Part shown: positions 12,200 through 23,774 of the stretch, piece by piece | Layout: each line of letters starts with the position of its first letter | Position numbering within the stretch: position 1 is the first letter of the stretch | Assembly (NCBI RefSeq): GCF_000204055.1 | Contig: NW_006768776.1 | Location: 661,810 to 725,809, forward strand | From: Melampsora larici-populina 98AG31 | Taxonomy: Eukaryota; Basidiomycota; Pucciniomycetes; Pucciniales; Melampsoraceae | Direction: 5' to 3' | DNA length: 64,000 nucleotides | Program-made: the position numbers and the translations under genes | The notes under the pieces: model-generated | The model's database searches: none | What the model was told of the DNA's origin: nothing | Seen by the model: only the letters and a program-made list of their open reading frames with translations

Positions 12200-15100
12200 A
12201 TGCCACCTAGGAGAGTCGCGCGCGGGCGGGCAATCCGCTCTGAGCCACTGGGTTGTGAAGCCAACCTGTTATCCAGGTTTCGCAATGAAATTCCTTTCAA
12301 CATTGGCAGTCAAACCGATCAATGTCAGGGGTGTCAGGCTTTCAGATGGAAACTTGAAAGGCGTGTGAAGGATTTTCGACTCGCACGCGCTACGTTTGGC
12401 AATTGTTGTCGCCATGGCGATGTAGACCTACCACTGAAATACTTTGCACAATCGGTGGACGAGCCGGTTCCAGCTTTCTTTCGTCAACTATTGGAAGGAA
12501 GTGATAGTCGTAAGAACCAATTAATCTGACCTTGGCTGTTTCAGAGACTGATCTTATGACTGCCTCAGGCGCGAAAAATTTTCGAATGAAGATTCAAAAA
12601 TACAACAACGCTCTATCGTTTACGTCGCTGGGAATGAACCTTGATGCCAGTGTGGCGGCTGGTTCAGGCCATTATGTCTTCAGAATTAGTGGCCAACTAT
12701 CGCACAATATCACTTCGCTCATGACGCTTCCAGGTGGAGACCCAGGATTTGGTCAAATTTTTACTTATGGAGCTGGTGGGGCGGGTGAGGCACGACTTAG
12801 GGCCCGTCGATCAGGAGTGGATGGCTTGGAACCAGATATTCTGTTACTATTTCAAGACTTCATGTACCGACATAACCCTTACGCTAAAGTTTTCAAGTCT
12901 GCGGTCGCAATTTGCAATGACGAAGTTGTGCGTACACTCAGGCTCAAGACAATTCTAGCTCCGGGGTCAGACCATCGCCGATACAACTTACCAACCGCTA
13001 ACGAGGTAGCGGCGATCGTTGAAGGTGATGGAACAGTAGGTGCGAAACATCGTGATATTGTGCTGGTGCGCCGATGCGGTGCACGACAGCGAATCTCCGA
13101 ACTACATACTGGATACTTTGCACTCCGATATCCTCTGCTCTTTCTCTACGGTTCTCAAATGTGGTCTGATTGCTTCAAAAATCCAACGCCGTCAAGTATG
13201 TCATCTTTGTGTTTTGTACTTCATCTAAATACTGACCGTGTTCTATCGGCAGATCCCAAAGGCAACGTCTCAAACCTCGATTGGTTTGCCTACCTCCTGT
13301 TCAGACGCCCTGAGTGGTCTGTCATATTAGCTTCTGGGCGATTATTCCAGGAATTCGCTGTTGATATGTACGTTTGCATAGAACACTCAAGATTGCAATT
13401 CTTACAATTTCATCAAAATGAAATTTGCGCAGAAATGTATCAAGGAGCTATAGAAGCGTTAGGCGATGAAACCGATAATCAAGTCGTTGGCCAAAGAATT
13501 GTGTTGCCGTCAAGCTTCATCGGAGGTCCAAGGCATTTAAAACAATTATATCAAGACGCCATGAGCTTGGTGGCTGAGTATGGTAATCCGAGTTTGTTTA
13601 TAACAATGACTGCAAATCCCAAATGGTCTGAGATTGAATCCGAATTAGGACCTGGGCAAACTCATGAAGATCGGCCTGATTTAGTGGCTCGAGTATTTGC
13701 TCTAAAACTCCTTGAATTGCTCGACGATGTTACCAAACGCGATCGCCTTGGAGTGTGCCTCGCTTACGTGTACTCGATTGAATTCCAGAAACGCGGTCTA
13801 CCACATTGTCACCTGATCCTATTCCTGCACCCTGATTCACGTCCAGTGTCAACAACTGATGTTGATTGCTTAATCTCGGCGCAACTCCCGGATCCCGATA
13901 CTGAAGCGGCTTTGTTTGAATTGGTAACGCAACACATGTTGCATGGTCCTTGCGAAAAGTATCCATGCTGGACAGGGACTGAATGTACGCGTGGTTACCC
14001 GAGGCCTTTTTGCGAAACGACTTCCATGCCCGAGAATTCTTACCCCACTTACAAGCGACCCAACAATGGACGTCATTTTGACAAGGGCAGTATGCGGTAT
14101 GAAAATAGTAGTGTTGTCCCGTACAATCGCTTTTTATTGCTTAAATTTGGATGTCATATCAACGTCAAAGTCGCAGGAAGCATAAGAGCAATGAAGTACT
14201 TGTTCAAATATATATTGAAAGGTCATGATTGGACAATGGCAAATATTGAGGATGAGGCGAGTAAAGATGAGATCCTAGCGTTTGTGAATGCACGATATAT
14301 CAGTGCCCCTGAAGGCAAGTTGTTCTGATACTTTTGTGTAACACAATTAGGACTAACGCTTCGATCTAGCGGTGTGGCGACTTCTTAGGTTCCTGATCTC
14401 GGGCCGCTACCCACCAGTTCAGCGCCTTGCATTACACTTGGAGGATAATCAAGTCGTGTACTTTCAGGACGAAGCGGGTCTGCGTAGACAGCTTGAGACT
14501 GGTAGAGCAGAAAGAACAACACTGACGGAGTTCTTGAGACATTGTCGGGAAAATACCAAATTGCCTTTTGCTGATGGAACGATTCAAGATCTTAAATATC
14601 AAGAAGTCCCGCAACATTTTACTTGGGACAAAAAGGCAAGACGGTTAAAACCTCGAGCCAATAAAACCATTTCCATCGGGCGAGTTTAATTTGCAAACAT
14701 CAAGCGGGGTGATGTTTACTATCTAAGGTTGTTATTGTCAAATATCCGCGGACCCAAATCTTTTGAGGACCTGCGGACCGTCGATGGAATCTTGCACACC
14801 ACATTTTGTGAAGCTGCTGATCAACGAGGACTCTTGCTTTCCGATCAACACTATCATCATAGTCTGACCGAGGCGGCGGTATGGCAAACCGGTAACCAAT
14901 TACGTCGTATGTTTGCAATAATTTTAGTTCACAGCTCGCCTGCCGACCCCAATAAACTCTGGTCAGACCATATCAGTGACTTGTCTGACGATTGCGAGTA
15001 TCAAATCAAGGAATTAAATCCTCAAATCGACCCATCAAATGAACAAATTAGTAATTATGCGCTTTGTGAACTCGAAAAAATTCTGGTATCTATGGAGTCA

Positions 15101-16663
15101 AATCTTGAATCGGTGGGATTGAACTCAGTCAATAAAAATTTAATGCTCGAATTGGAACTTCCTGGTGGTAGTAGGACTGATCAACATCAACAAATTGATC
15201 CCATCGAAAGCGGACGCAAATTTGAATCAATGCTCCAAGTCCTTACCGTAGAGCAACGATCTGTTATTGGCCCAATAATTGAAGCTATAACAAACAATGC
15301 GCCATATTTGGCATTCCTCAATGGTCCCGGTGGAACCGGTAAAACATTTGTGTTAAACTGCATCTTGCATTACTGTAACAACCATGGTTTTCAATTCCAA
15401 GCTGTTTCGGCGGCTGGTATCGCATCACTCTTGCTTTTAAAGGGTAGGACGGCGCACAGTGCCTTCAAAATTCCGATCGTCGTTGATGACGAGTTGGTTT
15501 GTGGAGTGTCGTCAAGGGACAACGCGGGACGCACAATGAGGGAGGCTAGATTCATCGTATGGGATGAAGTCGCGATGCAGCACAGGCACGCGATTGAGTG
15601 CGTGGATCGAACAATTAGGGATTTGACTGGGATTGACTTACCTTTTGGAGGTAAGGTGGTATTGTTTGCTGGTGATTTCCGACAAACACTGCCTATTGTA
15701 AGGCGATCAAACTTAATGCAACAAGCGGCAGCAAGTCTCAAGGGTTCTTATCTCTGGAATCACGTTCAACGATTTGCTTTGACTCTCAACATCCGTCTTG
15801 GAGGAACTCTTGCGCGTCCGGATCCTGCGAACACAAATTTCGCTGCCTGGTTATTACGTTTAGGATCAGGAGAACTTCAACAAGATTATGCGGCAACGGT
15901 ACCACTAATGTTCTGTAACATCACTGTGATTCGACCACCAGCGGTTTTCAATCCCGATCTTGTGAGTACTGAATACGACGGCGCTATAAATCTCATCGAG
16001 ACGCAGGACTGGAAGGCTTTAACGGAGCTGTACTCAAGTCGATGTGTAATAACACCATTGAATGATACCATGTCCATGATTAACGACCATGTTATGGAGA
16101 CTCTTCCTACAGAATACCACTTATCAACGTCGCGCGATGACATGGACGAAGCCTTTTGTGATCCAGTGTCGATCAATGTGCTTAACACATTCAACTTTCC
16201 CGGATTCCCTTTGCACACAATGAACCTAAAAGTAGGAGCATCTGTAATGGTCTTAAGGAATCTGCAACTCGCCGAGGGTCTTTGCAATGGAACACGCTTA
16301 CTGATCACTGACTATCAGGAGCATGCCTTGCAATGCCGAATCTTGACGGGTGAATTAAAAGGAACCTGCATCAGTTTACCCAAAATTCGATTACATCATG
16401 AAGGTAACGAATATTGTCCGATTCCTTTTTATCGGTATCAATTCCCCATTGTTCCAGCCTTCTGCATGACAATAAACAAGAGTCAGGGGCAGAGTTTGGA
16501 GAGGGTAATGGTCCTTCTACCAAACCCAGTATTTGCTCATGGTCAGTTATACGTGGCGCTTTCGCGGTGCACCTCTGCAGCTAATGTGCATGTATGCATT
16601 GTTTCAAATGAAGACGTTTTGGCTACTCAAAACATTGTATTTCACCCAATCCTGCAGAATTAA
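12200..16663 (+). CDS. Helitron replicase-helicase (one in-frame stop)
   Basis: Rolling-circle transposase with an HUH Rep nuclease fused to a PIF1-type helicase. Exons 12200-12509, 12545-13195, 13253-14314 and 14370-16663 sum to 1439 codons in one frame. Visible in order: an N-terminal Cys-rich block (QCQGCQAF, FGNCCRHG), the Helitron-like start (KYNNALSFTSLG), the HUH motif GLPHCHLIL near residue 502, the paired tyrosines YLFKY near 634, Walker A GPGGTGKT near 993, Walker B WDEVAM, GDFRQTLPIV, and the C-terminal INKSQGQS and YVALSR motifs. The third intron (14315-14369) uses GC-AG. The first, only 35 bp, is the least certain. A TAA at 14687-14689 stands where the family has an aromatic residue after IGR, so this copy is probably inactive unless the stop is read through or is an assembly error. 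Other domains look intact, suggesting recent loss. Confidence 0.88.
12200..16663 (+). mobile_element. Helitron (coding part only; ends not fixed)
   Basis: The replicase-helicase gene defines an autonomous-type Helitron. The element must extend beyond these coordinates on both sides. A 3' hairpin followed by CTRR and a 5' TC could not be pinned down, so only the coding span is given. Confidence 0.75.
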
Positions 16664-18457
16664 AATTTGTTCGAGTGGTCTGACCAAATCAATCGGAATG
16701 TGGGCATGGGCTGCTACAGTGCTGATTCTTGGGGTTTATGATTGTCTCAGAAATTAGTTTGTCATTTGATGTATGTTTACACATTTGTGCGACAAGGCAT
16801 GTGAGATTTTGAATGAGATTTTAAACCTCTGAGCACATGAATTTGATAAGCATAGTGATGTCTATAAATTAGTGCCTTCGTCGCAGCCTATAATGTGTAT
16901 GCTTTAATTTAAGACCTTTGGCTTTGGGTGTTCAAATTGTTTTGTTGTATCAAAGAACCTCGCTGCTGTAAGGGGCAAAGGTGTTGACATTGATCAAAAT
17001 AAATGAATTGAACATTTGTTTTTTTCCCAAGGTAGAAACCATTTCGACCCGTGTCTGCACCAAAATCCACTGTGATCTCGATTTTGCTTTTGTACCTTGC
17101 TCTAATCTGATACAAGAAGGACACCATTGGAAACACAAATGTGCGAGGCAAAACGCAAACTCACTATGCTGAAGCATTAATTTATGTTGAACTCATTTTC
17201 AATTTGTTCAGTGGATCCCAAAAAAGAATGTTTAGCTCTTTGCTCAACTAACCACATCCATGGTCAGTGAGTTCGAGCATAGGTCTGAGAAATATGTAAT
17301 GTATACATAATTGGGACCACATGAATTCAACAGTGTAGAAAATAGGGCTATGATTGTGAACCGATTGAAGATGAAGGAAACGGGTCGGATCTAAACTGTC
17401 TATCCGTATAACTCAGGTTTCCTCTTTGAGTTTTTTCAAATGCGGAAATTGTCAAAGTCAAACACTAACCTCCGCGGCTCCAGTAACTTACTTCGCGCGC
17501 AAAATTTTCCTTCGGAGTTCAAATCATCCACCAAATCCGTAGTCATTGAATTAAAGTATTTAGTGATTTTGTTCATTTCGTGTTCGAGTTACTACGTCGT
17601 TTCAGCGCACAAGACGCTAAGGGAATTGGGGTTTTGCTTTAGGATCGATTGCTTTGGACTGCCATTAAGATCAAAGCTGTCTTGATCAAGAATCGGGATC
17701 GACTGGAAGAATCGAAAATACTTTGTGAGCATTGTGTTTTATTCAGCTGTGTTAGTAATCCATTTACTGAGTAACTGGAGCGCACAGATCAACGCAAAAA
17801 GCGACGACGTCAGTGGTGAGCACGAATTTGCGATTTGAGACTGATGTCGTTTGAAAACTGATCTGAGGTTGTGTGTGTTTCCTTTGAATCGATTTGACTA
17901 AGCTAATCAAAATCACCACACCGGAAAGTTCAGTCGGTAAGCAGCTTGCTAAGGTACGATGTTTCTTTCCATAACATCGAAACATATACTGATTTTGTAA
18001 GAAACGAAGAGGCACCATCATGTTTGAGGTGACTGACTCCGAATGATTCAAATGACTGACATGCTGTATTGATCATAGACCATCTCCGAGCCTAATTCGG
18101 CTTGAAAAACACTCGCAGTTCAACATTATACGCTATCTCCGTCTTTGTTAATTGATAGCCTCATTCAATTCCAGGGCTGTTCTTCAACGTATGTTTGCTC
18201 ATTACGTCACAAATCTTGATACACAGTCATGTTCTGTTAAGGGACCAGGGTTGGGTTCTTGTGAAACTATGGATGAACACTTTTCGAGATAACTGTATCT
18301 AATTTCCAAAGGTGGGAAAGAACCGTAGTCTTGATGGTGTTCAGACGTGGGTTTGCAGGCATCAATCAGTAATCCCTTTGGGATTGTGTTCTTAGCTGAC
18401 CACGTTATCTCCTGGTGTCTATGTGTTACAGTTGAGCTCCAATCGGTCCTATCAGTG
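16664..18457. other. Helitron 3' flank, nothing recognised
   Basis: No gene was recognised. The stretch should hold the 3' end of the Helitron and the upstream side of the TET/JBP remnant. Short open frames (17440-17685 plus, 17764-18051 minus) show no motif. Confidence 0.4.
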
Positions 18458-19194
18458 ATGGGCAAAAAGCGATCTTCGAGTAGTCAAAAGTATACGCAGA
18501 AACGAGATAATAAGCGGGGACGGCTCAGAGCTAAGCACAAAGTCAAGAACCACGAGGAGCGAGACGATTTAAGGAAGACAGTGTTTGGTTCACTTCGTGC
18601 TGAATTGAGTCGCACGCTGGGAATGCCGAAAAATTGTCGCATATATTTCCTGAAAAAACATGAGATGAAGTGCTTGCCTAAAAGGCCTCGAGTCAAGATC
18701 ACGTTTGGTAACTCAGTACTCCTGGACGCTGATGCCTGGAAAATCCTTCAGGTCAATCGTTTTATCCCATTTTGCGAAATGTCATACAATAAGAAAGACG
18801 ATTTAGAGTTCGTGGGGGTCGCAAGATGGGTGAGTATTTTTGGTTACTTCAACAATTTTGGCAATCAGTTAGGCTCACTGTGTTTGCACCCTTGGATTTA
18901 GGCGTGACGGCGTTAAATGCAAAGACAAGCAAGAAGGAAGGATCAATCTGTGAAGATCAGGAAAGGATGGCTGATTTGCCCTTAAGCAATGAGATTTTGG
19001 CAGAATGGATGTCGTCTTTGTGTTTATGTGCATTTCGATCAAATCGAGATCTAGCGCTCAAGTACGAGGTACCGTCCTTTGCGGACGCAACTTGGTCAAG
19101 ATCGCCCAACGCAACATGTTCTGATCGTTCTGCATCTTTTGGGAAAAACCATAGGAAGAGTTATCAAGGGGTGTGCAATAGTGTGATGTTATAA
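18458..19194 (+). pseudogene. TET/JBP-like dioxygenase remnant, truncated
   Basis: The N-terminal part of a fungal TET/JBP-type protein is readable: a Lys/Arg-rich start, then RAELSRTLGMPKNCRIYFLKK and VLLDADAWKILQVNRF, a region matching KLARELGLPSDTVFIFRYS in the intact gene at 37.7 kb. Around 18896-18902 the frame shifts by one base: HPWI runs into a stop while the other frame continues as GVTALNAKTSKK and LALKYEVPSFADATW. Homology ends near 19130, before the iron-binding HxD segment, so the catalytic core is missing. It is therefore a dead, 3'-truncated copy. The match to the intact protein is moderate, so it is a different subfamily, not a recent duplicate. Confidence 0.65.
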
Positions 19195-20227
19195 ATCAAG
19201 AGAGCCACGATTATTATATGGTAAGTCTCTTTTTAAAATCGGTGTTAAGTGTACAGGCATCAAACTGAGAGTAATTGGTCCTACAGGGTCGATGAATCAT
19301 TTTGGGAACTTTGTTGGATCTGATGACGGGTAAATATATATAACTTGGTATTGTTTTAATCGGTGGAATGCTGAGGGACGAGGGATTTGAGTCTTGGTAT
19401 TGTTGGTTTGGTGTTTGTGATATGGTCGGAGGTCGTGAATCTACATAATCCTTTGATTTTGAGGATTTTTAATTCAATGTCAAGTTATGAGATCGTGCAA
19501 GGACGGGAGGAGACTTTACACCTCACGGTATCTAATCACAAGTAATTGTTTTACATTTTATGAATAAATCAATTGGCAATGAATGGTCAAATGTGTGCTT
19601 TGTGATTTCATCAGTAGTGAGTGGACAACATTAAGATATTGAGTTGGGTTTACCAAATTGAGGGCCAATTATGTCACAAGATTTGCAACATTAATAGTCA
19701 AGTTCTTCTTCTGCTTGTGAAAGGATGAGCGGTGGATTAATATTGGAAGCCTTCAGTGATTTGAGTTATAAACCGATTAAGACCAATCGTAAGTGGATTA
19801 GAAAGATTCAAAGAGGCAGCGGGGATCAGCTTACAACTTAAGTGTAAGCTATTTACAAGTAAGAAGACCTGAAAATGGAGAGAAACACAAAATTGACCGT
19901 ACAACAAGGGCTGCAAAAAAAATAAGTGGATGTAATTCTGTCAACTACCACTTGGTTGTGTTGAGGGTAGGTTTATTGCGTGTATTGAGGAGCATGCATA
20001 TGTGAGGTCGTGCTATGGGTCACTACAATTGCAAAGAAGATACCAGAGCTGCATGTTGAAGGTAGGGACTTAACCTTTTGGCTTATAATTGATCATTTAA
20101 ATTTGTGGCGATACGGTGCCTGCAAAAATAATTGGCAATTGACTAATACATTGGATTAGGAGCTGAATAATTGAGGTGTTGAATGGAAGGCAGTGTGAGG
20201 AATGAGGGTGTGGAAGGGAGTAACCAG
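19195..20227. other. intergenic stretch, nothing recognised
   Basis: No open frame with a recognisable motif is present. The right end is downstream of the minus-strand asparagine-rich gene. Confidence 0.45.
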
Positions 20228-22333
20228 TTATAACAAGAATTTTGCATGCAACAAATAAAGTCTGTTGAGGCGGCGCCCGCCACGGAATATGCTAGTCTGA
20301 ATTAAATCTAATCTTCTATATATTGAGAATTCATTAGGAGATTGAAAAGGTTCATGATTGTGAGATAAATGGTTGAGGAATTGTCCAGTACTACTATTCT
20401 TGACTTGATCTAAAACCCATTCACCAGTTTGCTTATTTTGTTTAATAGCAGCCTTCCACTGACATCCGGTTTTCTTGGTTGAAGTGACTCGTTGAGTAGC
20501 TTTGCTTTTTCTAGGATTACCACGATGACAGTGAAAATAAATAGTTTTATGGCATCCACGGTTATTTTTTGATGAAGTTACGGATATTCCATATCCACCA
20601 TTTAAAGATACGGAGTAAAGGTATTGTTTTGCCACTTTCTCACTTCTAAAAAGTTTACCCCACCGTGGATCTTTGAGATCTAAACTTAAATCATTAACTA
20701 ATTGAATAATAAGAATGATATTAATAAGAATGATTAATAATAAGAATGAATAATAATAAGAATGAATAATAATAATAATGAATAAGAAGGATGAATAATC
20801 AGTTTCAATTCGAAAAAAATTGCATCAAATTTCGAAATTAATTAAAGAAAATCACTCACCATTTGCAATTATAGGCCAGTCTGCATCCACAGCAGAACAC
20901 GCCACGTGGATATCTGGAAGATCTGTTGAATAAAGAACCCAAAAAAAAATAGATGGATCAACAACCAAAAACGTGAAAAAAAGAAAATTTAGAAAAAAAA
21001 ATAAATTCAAAAATATAATCAAATACCTTTGAGATTGATGTCTCCTTCAGCTCCAGCTTCATCTGGAAGATTATGAAGAGCTTCTACGTGTTTTTGAAAT
21101 TCTAAAACACGTAGAAAAACACATATTAATATGAAGAATTATCAATCATGTAAAAAAGAAATATAAAAATTGAAACTCACCTTCACTGAATTTATCATCT
21201 TCAAAAGCTTTATTTTTTTTGTTGAAAGGATCTTTAATAATGTATTGCTTATTAATATAAATAAAGTCATCATTGTTTCCGTCATCTGTTGAACCTTCCG
21301 CGTCTAAATCTGAATCTAAATCCATTTCATGATCTACGTGCTTTGAATCTAAATCCATTTCTTCTACGTGATTTAAATCTAATTGACCTTTGGAAAAGGG
21401 AGAAGTTTTTTGAGGTGGAAGTGATAAGGGAGCAGTTTGAAATGAATTTGAATTTGAAACAGATTGGGAAGTTCTTTTGGAAGGTGGAGTTGTCAAAACT
21501 ACATTCTGATTTAAATCCGTATGAAACTTTTGATTATCATCATTTAAATTCATTTCACTGTCAGCTAATTGTTGAATGGAAATATTATGATTCATCTGAT
21601 TATTAGACTGAATTGGATGAGTGAAATTGTTGAGATTTGGTTTTAAATCATTCATCTGATTATTATTACTATTTGATTTGTTATAACTCAAATTTGAATT
21701 AGAAGAAGTGATTAAATTTGAAGAATTTAAAAGGTTTTGATTGACTGAATTAAAATTTGGTTGAACAGGATTATTCATCTTTGATTGATTGATCATATTC
21801 AAAAGAAGACCTAAAGTGTTATTGTCAATTTGATTCATACTATTTTGATTTAAGGTATTTTGAGTTTGATTTGGTAAATTTAAATTACTATTATTGAAAG
21901 AATGAGTGTTAAAGTTGGAATTATTATTGTGCAATAAAGTTTGAGTGTTGAAATCCGTGTTAATAACACCATCATTAATATTCAATAAGCTACTTTGATT
22001 GTTCATTAAATTACTTTGATTCATCATTAAGGAACCTTGATGGTTTGATGGAATTTGTTGATTATTGTTGAATAAATGATTATTATGATTATTGAACATC
22101 TGATTATTATTATTCATCATCATATGATTATTATTATTCATCATATGATTCATATTATTCATCATTTGATTACTGAAGTTTTGATTTAAATTGTTGTTTA
22201 TATTATTCATTTGATCATGTTGTAAACTGTTGAAATTGTTGTTATGATTATTCATCTGATTGGTATTGTTGAAAGGTTTAAAATCACCCGTAGGGATTTG
22301 GTTGTTGTTGTTGTTGAAGTTGTTGTTTTTCAT
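20228..22333 (-). CDS. Asn-rich protein with FAR1/GCM-type zinc finger
   Basis: Four exons on the minus strand, 22333-21181, 21101-21027, 20922-20860 and 20697-20228, with GT-AG introns all in phase 1, join to 586 aa. The first about 270 residues are dominated by Asn, Gln, Met and His (MKNNNFNNNNN, repeated MNNNNHMM), a prion-like low-complexity segment. An acidic Asp/Glu stretch follows. The last exon holds a WRKY/GCM1-like zinc finger as in FAR1-related and MULE transposases: FHCHRGN, KTGCQWKA, GEWVLDQ and HLSHNHEP supply the Cys and His ligands. No DDE transposase core follows; the protein ends about 40 residues after the finger. It could be a DNA-binding regulator derived from a MULE, or the 5' end of a truncated transposase gene. 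Four matching splice junctions argue for a real gene. Confidence 0.78.
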
Positions 22334-22489
22334 TTTAATTTGATGTGAAGAGTGAAAACCTGGCGTGACTAGCTTTAAAACTTCGAAGTTGATGATTTTT
22401 TGAAGGGTGGAGGGTTGAAAAAGTTCAAAGTCCGTGTTCTAGAGTGGAAAAGGGGGGAAAGGAGTCAAGGGGCCTCTATATCAGTGGAT

Positions 22490-22524
22490 GTGTACGTGAA
22501 GTTTGACCAAACTTCCACGTACAC
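22490..22524. repeat. long hairpin upstream of the Asn-rich gene
   Basis: The arm GTGTACGTGAAGTTTG (22490-22505) is followed after two bases by its near-perfect reverse complement ending at 22524, with one unpaired base. It lies 157 bp upstream of the ATG of the minus-strand gene and directly beside the GTAGGCG array. Confidence 0.7.
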
Positions 22525-22530
22525 ACACGT

Positions 22531-22884
22531 GTAGGCGCGTTCCCACGCGTCTGAATAGCTGTAGGCGCAATTTCTGAGCGCCTACATGCAAAAAAAGGGA
22601 AGTAGGCGTAAAATTCAAGCGCCTACAAATGTAGGTGCACCCAAATTACGCCTACAGTCGAAAAAATAAAATGTAGGTGTAATTTCCGTGCGCCCACATA
22701 TGTAGGCGTATAAAAATGATGCCTACATTTCATTTTTGAAATGTAGGCGTATACAAATGACGCCTACATTGGTTTTCCAGCCTGTAGGCGTCATTTGTAA
22801 AGGAAAAAGCGCCTACAGGCTGTATGTAGGCGCTTTTTCGTGGGAAAAAGGCATGTAGGCGCATTTTGGACAGCGCCTACATGG
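22531..22884. repeat. array of GTAGGCG / CGCCTAC hairpins
   Basis: Within about 350 bp there are ten forward copies of GTAGGYG and eight reverse copies of the type CGCCTAC. Most alternate as forward-loop-reverse units with loops of about 8-11 bases, the first being GTAGGCGC at 22561 with GCGCCTAC at 22578-22585. Hairpins recur roughly every 40-45 bp. Several arms vary (GTAGGTGT opposite GCGCCCAC) but could still pair in RNA through G-U pairs. The array stands about 200-550 bp upstream of the Asn-rich gene. It could be a cluster of paired binding sites, a transcribed multi-hairpin RNA or a satellite-like repeat. Confidence 0.75.
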
Positions 22885-23495
22885 TTTTTGTGTGGGCTGC
22901 AAATAGCAACGGCCTAAATTAATATAACTTTTGTGTTATATTGATGATGAGAAAGCAAATTGACATCATCTAAGTTAGTTATCATTGCATGAAGAAAAGT
23001 ACAGAACCATATACATTTAATATCTTGTATGACAGTTATTGTTTTATTGAACTTTTGAATGTGTAAATGTGACAAATACTGGACAACATAAGACAAACTG
23101 GAGGGATAACATAGATATTTTCTTCTTTCCAACATACATAATAAGAACTTATCCCATGTTCACTCAATATGTTCTTGTTATCTATATACAGCTTGCTATC
23201 TATATATCATCCTGCTATCTATATAACACAATCTGTTCTCTTGATGTGAATCACGAGATAAAAGATCTCAAGATGAATGCATTCCTAAAACTGAAGAGGT
23301 GAAATAACCTGAACTAATGAATTTAAAATGGACTGGTGCCATTCGCCAGTGTTCATTTCCAATGGGGATCAACCATTGATCATCTAATGGATGGTATCTG
23401 GTTTGATTTAATTCTTTCATTGAATCATATAATTGTGTAATCAATTGATCACTTATGTTTGTATAGATCAATAATGCTTGATCATTTTCATCGCA
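22885..23495. other. stretch with a possible decayed 3' exon
   Basis: Between 23268 and 23495 the minus strand keeps the reading frame of the small gene at 23496-23774 beyond its stop (residues CDENDQALLIYTN onwards, with a Trp-rich block GNEHWRMAP). This may be the rest of a longer protein cut by one TAA. Nothing else was recognised. Confidence 0.3.
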
Positions 23496-23774
23496 TTATT
23501 GAGTCTTATCTATGAACCTAGGTGGCAGTAAGTTGTAAGGTTGTTTTGATAAACATTCAATCCATGATTGGATGGATGCTATTGTCGAGCTTGGTGATGG
23601 TGTTAATTTGACCATGGTAATTTGTTCATGATCAATGATTGCTGCTAATGTTTTTCTTGAGTCATCACTGCAAGGAGACCACACGAGTTGGTTTTTGGAA
23701 TGAGGATTTGTTTGTAAATAAAGATGTCTGACTTACGGTTCTTGTGCTTCTTTAGTTGTGTTGGTTGTTTCCAT
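23496..23774 (-). CDS. small hypothetical protein, possibly truncated
   Basis: Exon 1 (23774-23737) starts METTNTTKEAQEP; a GTAAGT donor and a CTTGCAG acceptor join it in frame to 23667-23496, giving 69 aa that end FIDKTQ. No family is recognised. The same frame stays open for another 75 codons downstream of the TAA at 23496-23498, so the gene may be the 5' half of a longer protein that has acquired a stop. A TATA-like stretch lies about 100 bp upstream on the minus strand near 23880. Confidence 0.4.

Noticed and set aside
11773..12303. 176-codon minus-strand open frame
   Set aside because: It lies antisense to the Helitron N-terminus, whose plus frame has recognisable motifs; no motif in the minus frame.
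15391..16308. minus-strand frames of 116 and 140 codons inside the helicase region
   Set aside because: Shadows of the Helitron helicase, which has clear motifs on the plus strand.
12100..17800. candidate Helitron termini
   Set aside because: No hairpin followed by CTRR at the expected distance and no convincing 5' TC border could be identified by eye.
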